From assembly GCF_020283565.1 (NCBI RefSeq), contig NC_060065.1:32042409-32106408 (forward strand): 64,000 nt of DNA, read 5' to 3'. Source of the DNA: Trifolium pratense (lineage: Eukaryota; Streptophyta; Magnoliopsida; Fabales; Fabaceae). Each line of letters begins with the position of its first letter. The first letter of the stretch is position 1. The notes under the pieces were generated by a model, which worked only from the letters and a program-made list of their open reading frames with translations, had not been told where the DNA came from and ran no database searches. The translations under genes and the position numbers were made by a program. Below, one piece after another: positions 12,201 through 24,046 of the stretch.

Positions 12201-15200
12201 ATACGGGGATCTTGAATTTAATATATATGTAATAAGCTAGTTGCATATGATAGCTATGATCCAACTTGAAGTGGAGTGTTGATTATAATCACAACTAAGA
12301 TTATTATTTCTCTTTGCTACCTTTCATATGGAATATGAAATAATAGGTCATATGGAGCTTGTTTTGTGAAATAGGTCCTATGGAGCTTGTTTGTGATAAC
12401 AAAAGCTTTGTATCTTTCTTCAAACTCCATCTTTAATGAGAGGACTAAACACATAGAAGTCGATTGTCACTTTATCTGAGAGAAGATTATTTCGGAGATC
12501 AATAAAACTTCTTAAGTGAGATCTAATAATTAGTTAACCAATATCTCCACTAAATCTATACGGGGATCTTGAATTTAATATATATGTAATAAGCTAGTTG
12601 CATATGATAGCTATGATCCAACTTGAGGTGGAGTGTTGATTATAATCACAACTAAGATTATTATTTCTCTTTGCTACCTTTCATATGGTTTCCTTAGAGA
12701 GTCTTGGTAGTTTCCTATTTTCTTTATGAGAGATTATCTATTGTATATAAATTTGTACAGTTTCGCTGTGTAATACAAGCATTTTAATTCTAAATTATTC
12801 AGGTATTGGCAATCACCTTGTCCAAAAAGAACTGAAAGTAGACAGGTGAAAGAAGACTTCCAAGTGTAGGAATGCTGGTGGTTAGAATCAAATTTATGGC
12901 ATTAACATACCTGCAAAGAAAACAATACAATTAAACTACAGAACTTTGTCAGGAATAAAAACCGTAGTAAACTTTATAAAGGAATTCAACTTACTCTGAT
13001 TGATCACCAACACTTTCAAGAGTACCCCAAGGGACACGTGTCATTGCTGCCATTTCAATGTCAAATTTGGTTTCCAGGCCATGCACTAAGGTTACCAATG
13101 ATTTTGTTATAACGGCTGAAAATTCATCCTGCATAATTGCATACACTGTTAGAACGAGATCCATAATAAAAATGAATTATTCAAAAAGAAGACACAATCA
13201 CCTGCACTTCTGACATGTCCACCCCATCAGCAAATTGATGATCAATTATTTTAGAAACACTTTCAGCCAGTTCACCAGCCTGTCAAATACAACGATAAGT
13301 TAGTAATTAGTAATATTGACATTTTCTCGTTATCTATTGAATGAAGAATGTAAAAGAAACTAACCGTTTTATGGCAATATTCGGCCGAATTGACAATGTA
13401 ACAGATCACTCTTTCATCCCTATCAGATGTCTGTTCAACATATCCAAAGATTAATTTTGGTTGAGAAAAGAAAGATGAGGATCTAACTTATCAAACATAA
13501 TGAAAAATTAATTCCTTTCAACGTACCTTTATCTGTCCATCCATGCCTGTGGCAGCAGCAACAATTCCTGTTCCCCCCTTTGGGAGTCTTGCAAAAAGTT
13601 TTGTAGCATATGCTTTAAGAATTCTTTGGAAAACCTAAGATTGAAATGGAACGGAGTCATAAATGCATTAAGTTGGAGTCCATAATGTTCAAGTATAGAT
13701 ATGCATTGCGGATTGCAATAAGAGCTTATTTCCTTTTGTGCCCTAGAAGTTGAATAGTACTCTTTTTAACCGCTTAACAGGCTACTAACAGAGAATCATA
13801 TATTTAAAGATCACAGAGCCTTCTAGTAAATCTTCTGCCAATTATTTGGCATCCTTGCTAAATTATAACAGAAATTATTGCATGAAGAACATGCAGCTCA
13901 GTCTGAAATCAGTCATGAACTATCCTCCACAGACCTGAGAATTCTCTTTTCTATGTTTGATGGAAAGAAGTCATCAATAGCAACAATGTAGTGTCTGAAC
14001 GATATTACGAGGCTGACAACAAAAATGCCTACTGTTTATGCTTCACAATTAACAATTCTAAAAAATTAATTCAGTCAAGGAAGCAGAAGCTAACTTATAA
14101 CAATTATTTAATCAAAAAAAAATCTTTTGCTAGAATATCCTTATTTCTTACAGTCTCGTGACTCGAATCAAAGGCCTCCTATTTTTGAGGAGTTCAAGAT
14201 TAGTCAAAAGTTAACTCAGCAGAATCACATATTTTGGAACCCTTCAACTGGATTTCAGAAAGGTTATTTTTTTCTAGTTTCTTTTTTTCTTCCCCCTTTT
14301 TCAAAGAAATAAAATTATAGCAGTAAGAGCAAGAAATATATGAGTGCGAAATTCCAAGACACATTAAGAGCAATCGTCCCCAGATTTGGGCACCATTCAA
14401 AATAACCACCAAAAAATGAAAATGAAAAAAAAAAAAAAAAAAAAAGTTAGAAAGTTTATGTACTTGATCGATAGAAATATTAAACTCTATAGTTGAAGAG
14501 TTTACCTTAAACAAATTAAATAGTGTCTGGCTCTTCGTCAAAGCACTGCATCTCTTCAAGCTTCTCTTGATTATTAGAAACAACTATGTAGCATGACAAA
14601 AGACAACCAAGTTATATAAATCATAGTAAAACCGATCATAAGAAATGAGGGGAAGAGATTTAAGCTATCTAACTATATTAGCATTTTGTAACAGTTAATC
14701 AGTTACCATGAATAAGAATTATCAAGGTTTCATAAGACGGTAACAATATACACTGCTCTGTAATGTAACATATAATCTGTAACAAGATCTACCAACTCAC
14801 CTGCATGCTACTGGATAAAACACTACTCTGACCTCCCTCCTCAATATCCCATGTCTCCTCCTATAGTGAATGGAACTTTTAATCAAGGAAAAAAGCCAGA
14901 AGTAAATCACAGAGCAAGTATCTTAATGGTGAGACACAAATTACCTGGACAAGTTTCTCCAGACTATCCATTAGTGTTTTCTCTTCCAATTCTACATATA
15001 CTGTTAAATGAGGTTCAAAGCAAGATGAAACAATTCCACGAAAGTTGAACTGCACAAACAACCAAATGTTTATCAGGTCAATCTTAATGAAACAGATCAA
15101 TAGTAATAAAATGAAAACACCTCTAAGAAAGCCATAGTTACACAAACATCCAACAGTAGAGAAAATACCAAGAGACCAGTGATTTTTTTCTACAGCAACC

Positions 15201-18200
15201 TCACTGGACTTATTTTTCATCAAGAATTTAATACTTGTATATTTTTCACTTCCTACTTTTCCATTTTGGTAAATATGAAATAATTAGTAAACTAACTGAG
15301 AGACAACTATTTGACAAGCGTTGACACATAAGCTCAAACTCAGGACCAAAGGAACGGAAAAATTGTGAAGGAAAATATGAGAAAATAGCCAGAATGCATG
15401 ATTTGAAATTTTAAACATTAAGTAATATTCTTATGTAGAACATTTTGGGTTTTCTGTGCAAATAAAATGTGTGACAAACTTGGACTTATCGAATAAAGAG
15501 CTACCACCAGATAACAGTGACCAAGAAATACAAGATAAACCACAGGAGGAACAAATCAAAAAGCTTATTTCCAAAAGCATATATACCATTTGACAAGACC
15601 TCAGGGAACACAAACATAAATACATGCACTTGACCTATAAAATCAATTATGTATTAGGAAATAGCCATATAAAATCATACCCCAGCTCCAGGAACTGCCA
15701 AATCCTTGCTTCCATCTTTTCCCTATGCATGCAAAATCAAAACATTATCATCATTTGTAAATTGTAATATTCGAATGAGTATTGTCAACTGCAGCTATCC
15801 ATTTACATACTTCACTCTCACTTCCTTGATGTGCAGCAAGCTTTTTTTCGTACTTCTTCCGGATATCTGAAGCACTACTACTAGAATTTGCACCTCTTCC
15901 TATTTCTTCAATCTCATTTCCAATCTCTCTGTTTTGAGTGCCTCCCCCAAATTTCTCAGCCAACTCATCCTCAAACTCTAAAGTTCGCTGTAAAGCCTGC
16001 AACAAATTAACATATGAAACCCTTGAAATAAGACATAAAATCTACGTGTTTTTAGTTTAACCCAAATCAGCTTCTCAAGTGTAACATGTGAAGCAATGCC
16101 AGTAATTCATCATTTGATGGCTTACCAACAACAAGGTCCCAACATCTGGCTTTTCCTTTAAATTAGAAAGAATGTCCTCTAGTTGTTTCCTGCAGAGACA
16201 AGTCACATAAGCACAATAATATTTTTGTACAGAATAACCCTGAACTGAGTTTGGTACATGTTCTGAAAAATGCTTAACCTTCTATAAAAGTGTATATATT
16301 AAGTATACATCAAAAACATCACAAAATTTGAGAGTTGATTATATTGGATGTTGGAAACTCAATACCGGGGGAAAACAAAATCTTAATAACTTTCCAAGCA
16401 GCAGAAAAAAACAAATCATTCAACAAATTAAAATGTCATTTTACAAGAAACTAGAAGTAATCATGTTTCATTATGGCCATGTCTTCTCATAATACATGTA
16501 AGGCATGAAAATCCCATTGCCAAACAAATAAATACCATACCTTGTTTTCTTGCAAAATAAGATACACAGCCGATAAGAAACATGCCACGAAGATGGAAAG
16601 ATTTTCCAAATTTCTTCATTTGATCTCATTCGGCGCTTAATCCATGCATATCTTCTTTCAGTTTTATCCAACTTTGCCAGTTCTATAAAATGTAAAAAAA
16701 TTAAAAAGTCAAATTTGCAGACATTTAAAAAGAACTCTATGACTAAAGTAATACAAAATAAATGATACACATAAATTAAACATACCAGCTCCTTCAAAAA
16801 TTTGTTCATACGAAGTAAGCTCCCGATTGCAAAAATTATTTACCAACTCTTCCTTTACTGAAGGCTCTAATGCATCAACAACCAGGCAAGCATCAGACAA
16901 CTGCTGTAGCAAATTGGTTTCTTCTGTCTCCTTTCCAGTACCTAAGCTGAGACAAAAACAGGAAACTGAGATCCAGTTACACATAATCTCTTTACAACCA
17001 AACCATTTCCATAACTAGTAGCTTAACTACATGTCATAAAAGAAAATTGCCAAGAAATCTAAATGGACATTGTGTATCTAATCGACATTGCAGTGCCCGT
17101 GGAGATTTTCAAACACAGCAGAAGATGGATATAGAAACAGTGTACCTAGAAAAATCAGAAAACACATGTGACTTGAGTATTTGCTTGATATTCTTAAACT
17201 TCTCCCTCAGTTCTATGATCTTTGGAATATCCCTATAGGCCTCAAAGTGGCTACATAACTGGTTCACCGCCTGAAATACAAATTACTGTATAAATAAATA
17301 GATAAGGCAAAAACAAGAATAAAATGTTCAGTTTTATAGATTAGTTTATTAAAAACAAGAGGCATGCTTTCTCTGTGAGAAAGAAGAAAACTAAGTAACT
17401 CATAAAAGATTATTATTTACTAAAGAGCAAGTACAATCGAAGGAGACCTCCATAGTATATAATAACTTATTCAGCAACAAGTCAATGACAAGAACCAAGC
17501 TATATCTTAATCACACCAGGTGGGGTCACAGTAATAACTAAAAGGGAAAATGAGGGGGCAACAGAGTAAGTGTATCAACACAGAATAAAACATAAACATC
17601 CAACAGTGTAAGTGTATCAACACAGAATAAAACATAAACATCCAACAGCCTATTTTCTATCCATCCTTGTTAGGATAGCAAGAAGAGGGGCAGCTAGAGA
17701 AGCTATGTGGTTAAATAGTTAGAGAAGTTAAGTAGTGAGAGAGGATATCATATATAAATAGGAGAAATAAGAATAGATAGGTCATGGGAGGATTTGGGAC
17801 ATTTGATAGTTGTATGTTAAAGGAGAAACTCTAGGGAGGGGAAACTCTTGGAATGAATTCTATTTTCCATATTCTTTTCAGTTTTCATTTAGACATTTTA
17901 TTCTCTTGATTCTTTCTATCATTCTTTCATTTAAATGTCTTTGGGTTCATAACAATCCTGATTGGAACCTATGAAGGAATAAGGTAAAAGATTAGATTAT
18001 TTTTATGGATCGAATAAAACTGAATAGAAATAAGGAGAAAGAATTATCCTTCGCGGATTTAACCTTCACAAAGGTTTTCCTCTCTCCAAACACAATATCC
18101 TGATATTGGGAAAAACCCAAATCCCGTATTGGAAAGAGATAAGGCCTTAAAAGAGTTTATAAAGAGTGACATCCCTCACCTTACAAGCTAGTTTTGAGAT

Positions 18201-20282
18201 GAGTTAGGCCCAATTTAGAAACCTAATATTTCAATATCTCTTTTGGCCTTTTCTAGTATCTCCCCTATTTATCTAATTAAGTTTCTTCTCATCTAACTAA
18301 TTACACACCTTAACTAATCTTAATTACTTTGACTCCCCTTTATTCTACCCTTTGATACTAACACATTCTCACAAAATCCAAACAGGACCTTTGGCACAGT
18401 TGGAGTAGCTATTGTATGTCAAGGCCACAAGTTTGAGTTGTGGAATCAACCTTTACAAATGCACAACAAGGCTACCACATCGAGCTCCATAGCACCAGGT
18501 TGCCTACTAATGTTCATAAGCTATGATTTAACCAACTAAACTCTATAATCCTAAATAAACCATAATTAAACCATACTCACAATCCCCAACTCCTAAACAA
18601 CAAATACATTACAAACAAACACAATAATCATAAGTATCATTTCACCCACCCCTTCAGAACTACAATAGATTTGCTTTCTAACATCAACCCCCAGGATACA
18701 CACCCAAGCAAAACACCAATCCAATAGTGAGGCAAACACCATGCAGTAAATAAACATTTAAAAAACAACAGTCATAAAAGGAAAAATTGTAAAGATATAT
18801 TAGATACCTCCAGCTGCGCAGCGGCCTCTTTGTATTGACGTTTTGAAGCCATCACTTGGAGTTGTTCGACAGCAGAGACTGCCACATAATAGGTAAGCCG
18901 GTTTAAGTAAAAGACTTAAAGATGTCTATTCATCTTAAAAACTAACAGCTTCTGGGGTGAACCCGACATTTGAAATTACCCAAGCCTCCAACAACAACTG
19001 ACAGTGTCACTTTGAAGTAAAAGGTCACGTAGTACTCCTCGTTCCCAAGATTGAGACAATGATTTGATCGTTGTTAGTTTGACAAAAATAACAGGAAACA
19101 AATATGAGTTCAGTTTTCAGACACTCGTACTCATTTGCCCTTGTTTTTGTCGATCTACACTGAACGGGTTACTGTCTCAATTGTGAGACGAGAAAGACTG
19201 GGCTTCTACTTTCGAGAGTCAACGTACACCATCGTTGCAGTTTTAAACAATTTCCAAGTGCCAGTCTACTATGGATTACCTATCAAAGCAGTCCACCATA
19301 GAATTTTCCTAAAACTATCTAGTATGAAACAAACATATAGAATAGGTGTACCATTTTCATTTGTTAATAATAAATTAAAATTGCACTCACTCATTTTAAC
19401 TATTTGCATCAGAAAAACATTATAATGGTTTATTCAAAATTGATATTTCAAATACAAACATTCATTACAATTGAAACCATCATGACTCGGTACATGTCCG
19501 TCCTACTTGGCATGACAGTCTTTACAAAAGATCTACCTGTTTCCTAAATAACTATGCATGTTCAAGTTAATTAACATATTTATCAAACTACTATAAAGTT
19601 CAAATTCCGAATCAATAAAACTAGCAAGCTCATACAACAGGAGAAAACAAGACATACCAAGCATTGTGAGACGATGAAGTGCAGTAATCGTCGTAGTTAT
19701 ATGCTTTTTCGCAAAATCCAATTTCTTAATATCCCTACATATTTCTTGAACCATTGTTTCACTCTGAACAGCTTTAGTTTTAATTTCTCTAATTTTATAC
19801 ATAAGTTCCTACATCACAAAACCAAAATGCTTAAAAAACAAAACAAATGCAACAGAAAGGTTCAAATTCTAAATCAATAAAACTAACAAACAAAGAACTA
19901 ATAAATTCACCTCAACAGCACGAGTAGCAGCAGCAAGATCTTCTTTAGCCTTAGTTCCTGAATTACTCTAAAATCAAGATAACAATCAAAGAGTGAAAAA
20001 AAACACGAAATGAATTGCGCAATGTCAATTAATCAAATAAATAAATACCTGTTGACGAACTGCAGCTAAAATTCCAGCATCAACAGTTCGAATCTCGTTC
20101 TGGATTTTTTGCATTAACGGTTCAACACCAGATAGTGATGCTTCTGTAACAAATTTGAGAAATCAAACATCAATTAAAAGCACTTTGAAATTCAAAACGA
20201 TGAAATTGAAAACGATGATGAAATTGAAATTACCGTTAGGGAACATTTGATTGATGTACTCTAAGGCGCTTGACTTGTCCAT
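9274..20282 (-). CDS. VPS53: VPS53, subunit of the GARP/EARP vesicle-tethering complexes
   Basis: Twenty-four exons join in one frame (2460 nt, 819 aa): 20282-20234, 20143-20049, 19967-19911, 19808-19658, 18878-18808, 17270-17146, 16946-16786, 16682-16541, 16189-16126, 15996-15811, 15722-15681, 15049-14945, 14860-14801, 14583-14506, 13634-13527, 13430-13365, 13279-13202, 13128-12995, 12910-12817, 11340-11263, 10950-10888, 10097-10029, 9827-9732, 9561-9274. All introns are GT-AG. The protein starts MDKSSALEYINQMFPN and ends DGPFRKLFNP, matching plant VPS53 (Arabidopsis HIT1) along its length. The N-terminal coiled-coil Vps53_N region and the conserved C-terminal half are complete. In this family the protein helps tether endosome-derived vesicles at the trans-Golgi network together with VPS51, VPS52 and VPS54. 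No stop or frameshift was seen, so the gene is probably functional despite several repeats in its introns. Confidence 0.95.
11617..12687. repeat. Three-copy tandem array, exact period 357 bp, in VPS53 intron 19
   Basis: Copies run 11617-11973, 11974-12330 and 12331-12687, each starting GAATATGAAATAATAGGTCA and ending TACCTTTCATATG. They differ at only a few sites (for example GTTCTATGG versus GTCCTATGG near the start). The array sits entirely in the 1476 bp intron between 12817 and 11340 and accounts for most of its length. Confidence 0.95.
17566..17649. repeat. 42 bp tandem duplication in VPS53 intron 5
   Basis: The unit GTAAGTGTATCAACACAGAA... is present at 17566 and 17608, end to end, and the two copies look identical over at least 41 bp. 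It lies just upstream of the solo LTR. Confidence 0.85.
17668..17954 (+). mobile_element. Solo LTR (287 bp) with perfect 5 bp target-site duplication
   Basis: The element begins TGTTAGGATAG and ends TTCATAACA, so its ends are the inverted pair TGTTA/TAACA, with the canonical TG...CA. A TATA-like box (CATATATAAATAGG) lies near 17748. It is flanked on both sides by ATCCT (17663-17667 and 17955-17959). No internal retrotransposon sequence is present, so it is a solo LTR left after recombination. It sits in VPS53 intron 5, antisense to the gene. The short LTR length suggests a copia-type or small non-autonomous element; the family is not assigned. Confidence 0.92.
18060..18240 (+). mobile_element. 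Degraded LTR-like sequence
   Basis: The words CCGTATTGGAAAGAGATAAG, TTTATAAAGAGTGACATCCC and GAGATGAGTTAGGCCCAA are ones I associate with short plant LTRs (a TATA-like TTTATAA followed by a transcribed region). Clean ends and a target-site duplication could not be placed, so the limits are approximate. Confidence 0.4.
18385..18490 (+). mobile_element. Degenerate tRNA-derived SINE remnant
   Basis: The order TTGGCACAGTTGGAGTAGC (A box-like), CAAGTTTGAGTTGTGG (decayed B box) and AATGCACAACAAGGCT is that of plant Au/TS-type SINE heads, where the B box is followed by a short body with AATGCAGGGTAAGGCT-like sequence. Promoter boxes have decayed. Confidence 0.55.
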
Positions 20283-20890
20283 TGTTGAGAGTGAGAAGAA
20301 GTGTGATGAAGAAAATGTGAAGAGTGATGATAGTAGTAGATGGATCTAATAATCGCGTTTTGAAACGCGCTTTTGTAACATTTAAGCTCTTTCGGATTGT
20401 TGTAGATCCAATTGCAGAGCTTATTGGTATGGTGGTGATACTTCTTTTACTCTTCTTCAATTCTGGACTCTGCTTTAATAATATATCAAATTCAGAGGAC
20501 TTGTAATGAAAATTTCGGAAATGATAAAGAAAAGGAAAATAGAACAGGAACATATACTATTTTTGTTTTTGTTTTTGTTTTTTTACTTTCACCACTGATT
20601 TAATCTGATTTTTGTGTCAGTTATCAAGCGATTTTAGCCCTCCCGAATATAGTTGCGGAGATTCAACAGTAGTTCTCCTTATCAAATTCAGTGTCAATCA
20701 CCTGCAGAGATTGAGCAGTGATCCTTCTTATTAAATTCAGTGTCAATTACCACTAAACCAAATAATGATCTACATAACATACACTTATACACTAAAAATG
20801 TACAAAACTACGGTTATATATTTTTTTTACAAAAAAACTATAATTATATATTAGACTTAATGCGATCCCCTTATTTTGAAAAAAAAAAAA
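20283..20890. promoter_or_regulatory. Upstream region and probable 5' UTR of VPS53
   Basis: The minus-strand ATG at 20282 is preceded by a purine/pyrimidine-biased leader and, near 20556-20583, a (TTTTTG)n microsatellite. A near-duplicate of about 40 bp containing ATTCAGTGTCAATCACC and ATTCAGTGTCAATTACC lies at 20680-20755. No defined promoter element could be supported. Confidence 0.35.
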
Positions 20891-21075
20891 ACTATAAATT
20901 CAGATAAATATACATAAGGATAATAGATTATAAATATATATTTTTTAAAAAAATCAGAAAATAGATAAATAATATATAGGCTGTATCTATTTTTATTTTT
21001 TTTTGACAATTTTTTTTTAAATAAATATATATTTATAATCTATTATCCTTATATATATTTATCTGAATTTATAGT
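20891..21075. repeat. Inverted repeat, arms about 55 bp, spacer about 74 bp
   Basis: The arm 20891-20946 (ACTATAAATTCAGATAAATA...) is the reverse complement of 21021-21075 with one or two mismatches. The right arm is also the start of the 421 bp tandem unit, so the left arm is an inverted third copy of that unit's first 55 bp. Confidence 0.85.
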
Positions 21076-21322
21076 TTTTTTACTATAATTGTAGTCCTTT
21101 TATGTAAAAAAGAAATTGAAACACGATTTCATACACTAAATACAAACATAATTGTGTTTTTATTTTGTAAAAAAGATTAATCTCTACAATTGCGTGTAGA
21201 GGTTTCACATTCACAAAAAAAAATAACAACACAAAAGTAAAATTTTGTAGAGACGAAAAATATATTTAACCATTTATAGAATAATAATGAAACTTGACAA
21301 AGAAAAAGAATAATGAAATTTT

Positions 21323-21397
21323 GTGGTATTAACTCAGTTGGTACGAATATTGCATTTTATGCGTAGGAATTGGGGTTCGAATCCCCAAACGTTCCAC
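21323..21397 (+). other. tRNA-like sequence with intact A/B boxes (copy 1)
   Basis: The 75 nt block has an A box (TTAACTCAGTTGGTA) and a perfect B box (GGGGTTCGAATCCCC) forming a 5 bp T-stem with a 7 nt loop, and is followed by TTTTT, a Pol III terminator. The ends GTGG and CCAC can pair as an acceptor stem with one mismatch further in. The anticodon stem has only about 3 pairs and there are 3 extra bases between T-stem and acceptor. So it is a tRNA-derived element or pseudo-tRNA, not a standard tRNA gene. Confidence 0.6.
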
Positions 21398-21741
21398 TTT
21401 TTCCAAATGTAGGGTTGTTATTGGTTAATTAGCTAGAATAAATAAATATATATTTATAATCTATTATCCTTATATATATTTATCTGAATTTATAGTTTTT
21501 TACTATAATTATAGTCCTTTTTATGTAAAAAAGAAATTGAAACACGATTTCATACACTAAATAAAAACACAATTGTGTTTTTATTTTGTAAAAAAGATTA
21601 ATCTCAACAATTGCGTATAGAGGTTTCACATTCACAAAAAAAAAACACAAAAGTAAAATTTTGTAGAGACGAAAAATATATTTAACCATTTATAGAATAA
21701 TAATGAAACTTGACAAAGAAAAAGAATAATACTGAAACTTT

Positions 21742-21816
21742 GTGGTATTAACTCAGTTGGTACGAATATTGCATTTTATGCGTAGGAATCGGGGTTCGAA
21801 TCCCCAAACGTTTCAC
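21742..21816 (+). other. tRNA-like sequence with intact A/B boxes (copy 2)
   Basis: Second copy of the unit at 21323. It differs at the base before the T-stem (CGGGG instead of TGGGG, which breaks one pair) and in the 3' acceptor side (TTTCAC instead of TTCCAC). The Pol III terminator-like T-run follows again. Confidence 0.55.
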
Positions 21817-21858
21817 TTTTTCCAAATGTAGGGTTGTTATTGGTTAATTAGCTAGAAT

Positions 21859-22419
21859 ATTAAAATGAAGGCGATTTTTTATGTCTTAAATTATACCGTG
21901 AAATCTAGGGATTACAATATTACGTGTCAATGCCTTGAAAATTGAGACTACGATATTGCTTACGGTAATTAAATTTCAGGTGGTTGTAAGAGCAGCAACA
22001 TCGCGGGTGGCTTTACAAACTTTTGCCAACATGTTGCAACCTTTGTCAGAGGGGTTGGGATATTTGAAAGGCTTAGAGTGGTAATAGGATACCACCTCTT
22101 CCAGGAATGGACACGGTGCTTTGTGTTCCTTTTCTTTTTCAAAGCCAAATTAAATATTCAAAATAAAATTGTAGCATCACATTTAATATTTATTACTGTT
22201 AGAAAAATAACCGTTGCACTTCATAGTCAAATTTTTTACAAGTTTTTCTACTTAGTTATAAAATGTAGTTTGGGTATAAATAAGTGATTAACCATTTCAA
22301 TCTATGACAATTTTTCATCTACATTTAGTCTAAATTTGAATCATATATTTTAACTTTTTTAAAAAAATTTCTTCCACACATTTCATTTGCCAAACCACCA
22401 CAATCCATGGTCCAATTTC
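21859..22419. other. Probable 5' non-coding part of the PIF/Harbinger element
   Basis: There is no gene. The words GTAAGAGCAGCAACATCG near 21986 and GGTAATAGGATACCACCTCT near 22078 resemble terminal or subterminal sequence of Harbinger elements. I could not pair them convincingly with sequence right of 24046 (the best candidates are TTGTTGCTCTC near 24184 and GGTTACCACCTCTTG near 24275). Confidence 0.35.
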
Positions 22420-23096
22420 ATGCAAAATGGTGGCTTTCCACCATTTATCCCAAATCAACAAAATACCTCATACTTTGAAAATTCATCCAATAACCCAAAC
22501 TCACTTCCTAACTCAAATATACAAAATCCTACTTTTATCTCGAATCAAAATAATTCACATTTTGGAAATTCTCCATATCATACTCCACCTTACCCATATC
22601 ATTATCAAAACTTTTCATCTCAATCAACTAGTCTCACTATGTCACATGGAGTTCAAATGAATAATAGTCACATGCAATTAAGTGACCAAGAGCCTGAAAC
22701 ACCACAATTTTGCACTCAAGATGGCTTGGAAACAATTAACCTTGGTGAAGAAGTTGGAACTACATCGGTTATGAAAACGTCGAAAACAAGATTTCAACCA
22801 AAGGAGGATGAACTTCTCATTCAATCATGGCTCAACATTTCTAGGGATCCAATTGTAGGGATTGATCAAAAGCGAGATAGTTTTTGGAAGAGGATTGGTG
22901 AAGCTTATAACAATCATCGCCCAAAGAATTTTCCAGAAAGAAAACCGATGGCGCTAAAAGGTCGATGGCATAAAAAAATTAATCCCTCTGTCCAAAAGTT
23001 TGTTGGGTGCTACAAACAAGCTGTCGCCGTAAAGAAAAGTGGTAGCTCTGAGAGCGACATCGTTTCAGCAGCATGTGATATTTATTATCAAGACGG
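22420..23096 (+). pseudogene. PIF/Harbinger ORF1 (Myb/SANT), C-terminus deleted
   Basis: From the ATG at 22420 the frame encodes an Asn/Pro/Gln-rich N-terminus and then a SANT-like domain (FQPKEDELLIQSWLNISRDP, about residues 130-150; DSFWKRIGEAYNNH; MALKGRWHKKINPSVQKFVG). This is the Harbinger DNA-binding ORF, often annotated as glutathione S-transferase T3-like. After DIVSAACDIYYQD (about 23095) the expected C-terminal half is missing. The frame instead runs into transposase sequence out of phase and stops at 23148. Confidence 0.85.
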
Positions 23097-24046
23097 GCAT
23101 GAAATGCACTGCTGTTATTCGTATGTTGGCATATGGAGCATCAGCTGATAGTGTGGATGACTATTTGAGAATTGGTGAAAGCACCACACTAAAATGTGTT
23201 GATAGGTTTACAAGGGGCATGATCAATTTATTTGGGCCGGAATATTTGCGAAAGCCTACCACTGAAGACATCGAACGCTTGCTACAGATGGGGGAGGCAC
23301 ATGGCTTTCCAGGTATGTTGGGGAGTATTGATTGTATGCATTGGGAATGGAAAAATTGTCCAGTTGCATGGAAAGGACAGTATGTTCGAGGTGATCATGG
23401 CAAACCCACAGTTATGCTTGAAGCAGTTGTTTCACAAGACTTATGGATTTGGCACGCTTTTTTTGGGGTAGCGGGTTCAAACAACGATATCAATGTGCTG
23501 AACCAATCTGATGTCTTCAACGATGTTATGCAAGGGCGAGCTCCTGAGGTCCATTTTTCAGTCAATCAACATGAATACAACATGGGCTATTATCTATCAG
23601 ATGACATTTATCCTGAGTGGGCTACATTTGTGAAAAGCATTCCAATGCCACAAGGGGATAAGAGAAAATTGTTTGCTCAACATCAAGAAGGCGCGAGAAA
23701 GGATATTGAACGAGCATTCGGAGTTCTCCAATCCCAGTTTGCGATCATACGTAACCCGGCTCGATCTTGGCACTTGGATGCACTCAAACGTATAATGGAG
23801 ACGTGCATCATATTGCACAACATGATTGTTGAAGATGAACGTGCCAGATATGGTGGCACTTTTGATTATTCATATGATCATTTGGGTAATGATCCGATTG
23901 CACCACCAAACGATTCTAATAATGATTTCCAAGAGTTCCTAGGTAGAAGACATAATATTCGCGATAAGCAAATTCATCGACACCTTCAGCAAGACTTGAT
24001 AGAACACATATGGGAACGTTTTGGACATGAGAATAACCACAATTAG
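23097..24046 (+). pseudogene. PIF/Harbinger transposase (DDE_Tnp_4), N-terminus deleted
   Basis: The frame reads MKCTAVIRMLAYGASADSV and onwards to a stop at 24046. The catalytic triad is in place: Asp in GSIDCMHWEW (codon 23330), Asp in YYLSDDIYPEW (codon 23600) and Glu in DIERAFGVLQ (codon 23708). The nuclease domain is therefore complete and uninterrupted. The N-terminal region that normally precedes KCTA is absent, removed by the same deletion that truncated ORF1. Translation could begin at the ATG at 23100. The element is probably not autonomous, although the catalytic core is well preserved. Confidence 0.85.

Larger units (their letters stand above)
21019..21858 (+). repeat. 421 bp tandem duplication carrying a tRNA-like unit
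   Basis: Copy 1 is 21019-21439 and copy 2 is 21440-21858, both starting AAATAAATATATATTTAT and ending TTAATTAGCTAGAAT. They differ by a few substitutions and small indels. Each contains one tRNA-like sequence followed by a T-run. Confidence 0.92.

Noticed and set aside
12634..12801. Possible LTR (TGTTGATTATAATC to TTATTCA) overlapping the third 357 bp repeat
   Set aside because: The flanks TGGAG and GGTAT do not match, so no target-site duplication supports it.
21323..21397. Functional tRNA gene
   Set aside because: The anticodon stem has only about 3 pairs and three extra bases separate T-stem and acceptor; kept as tRNA-like only.
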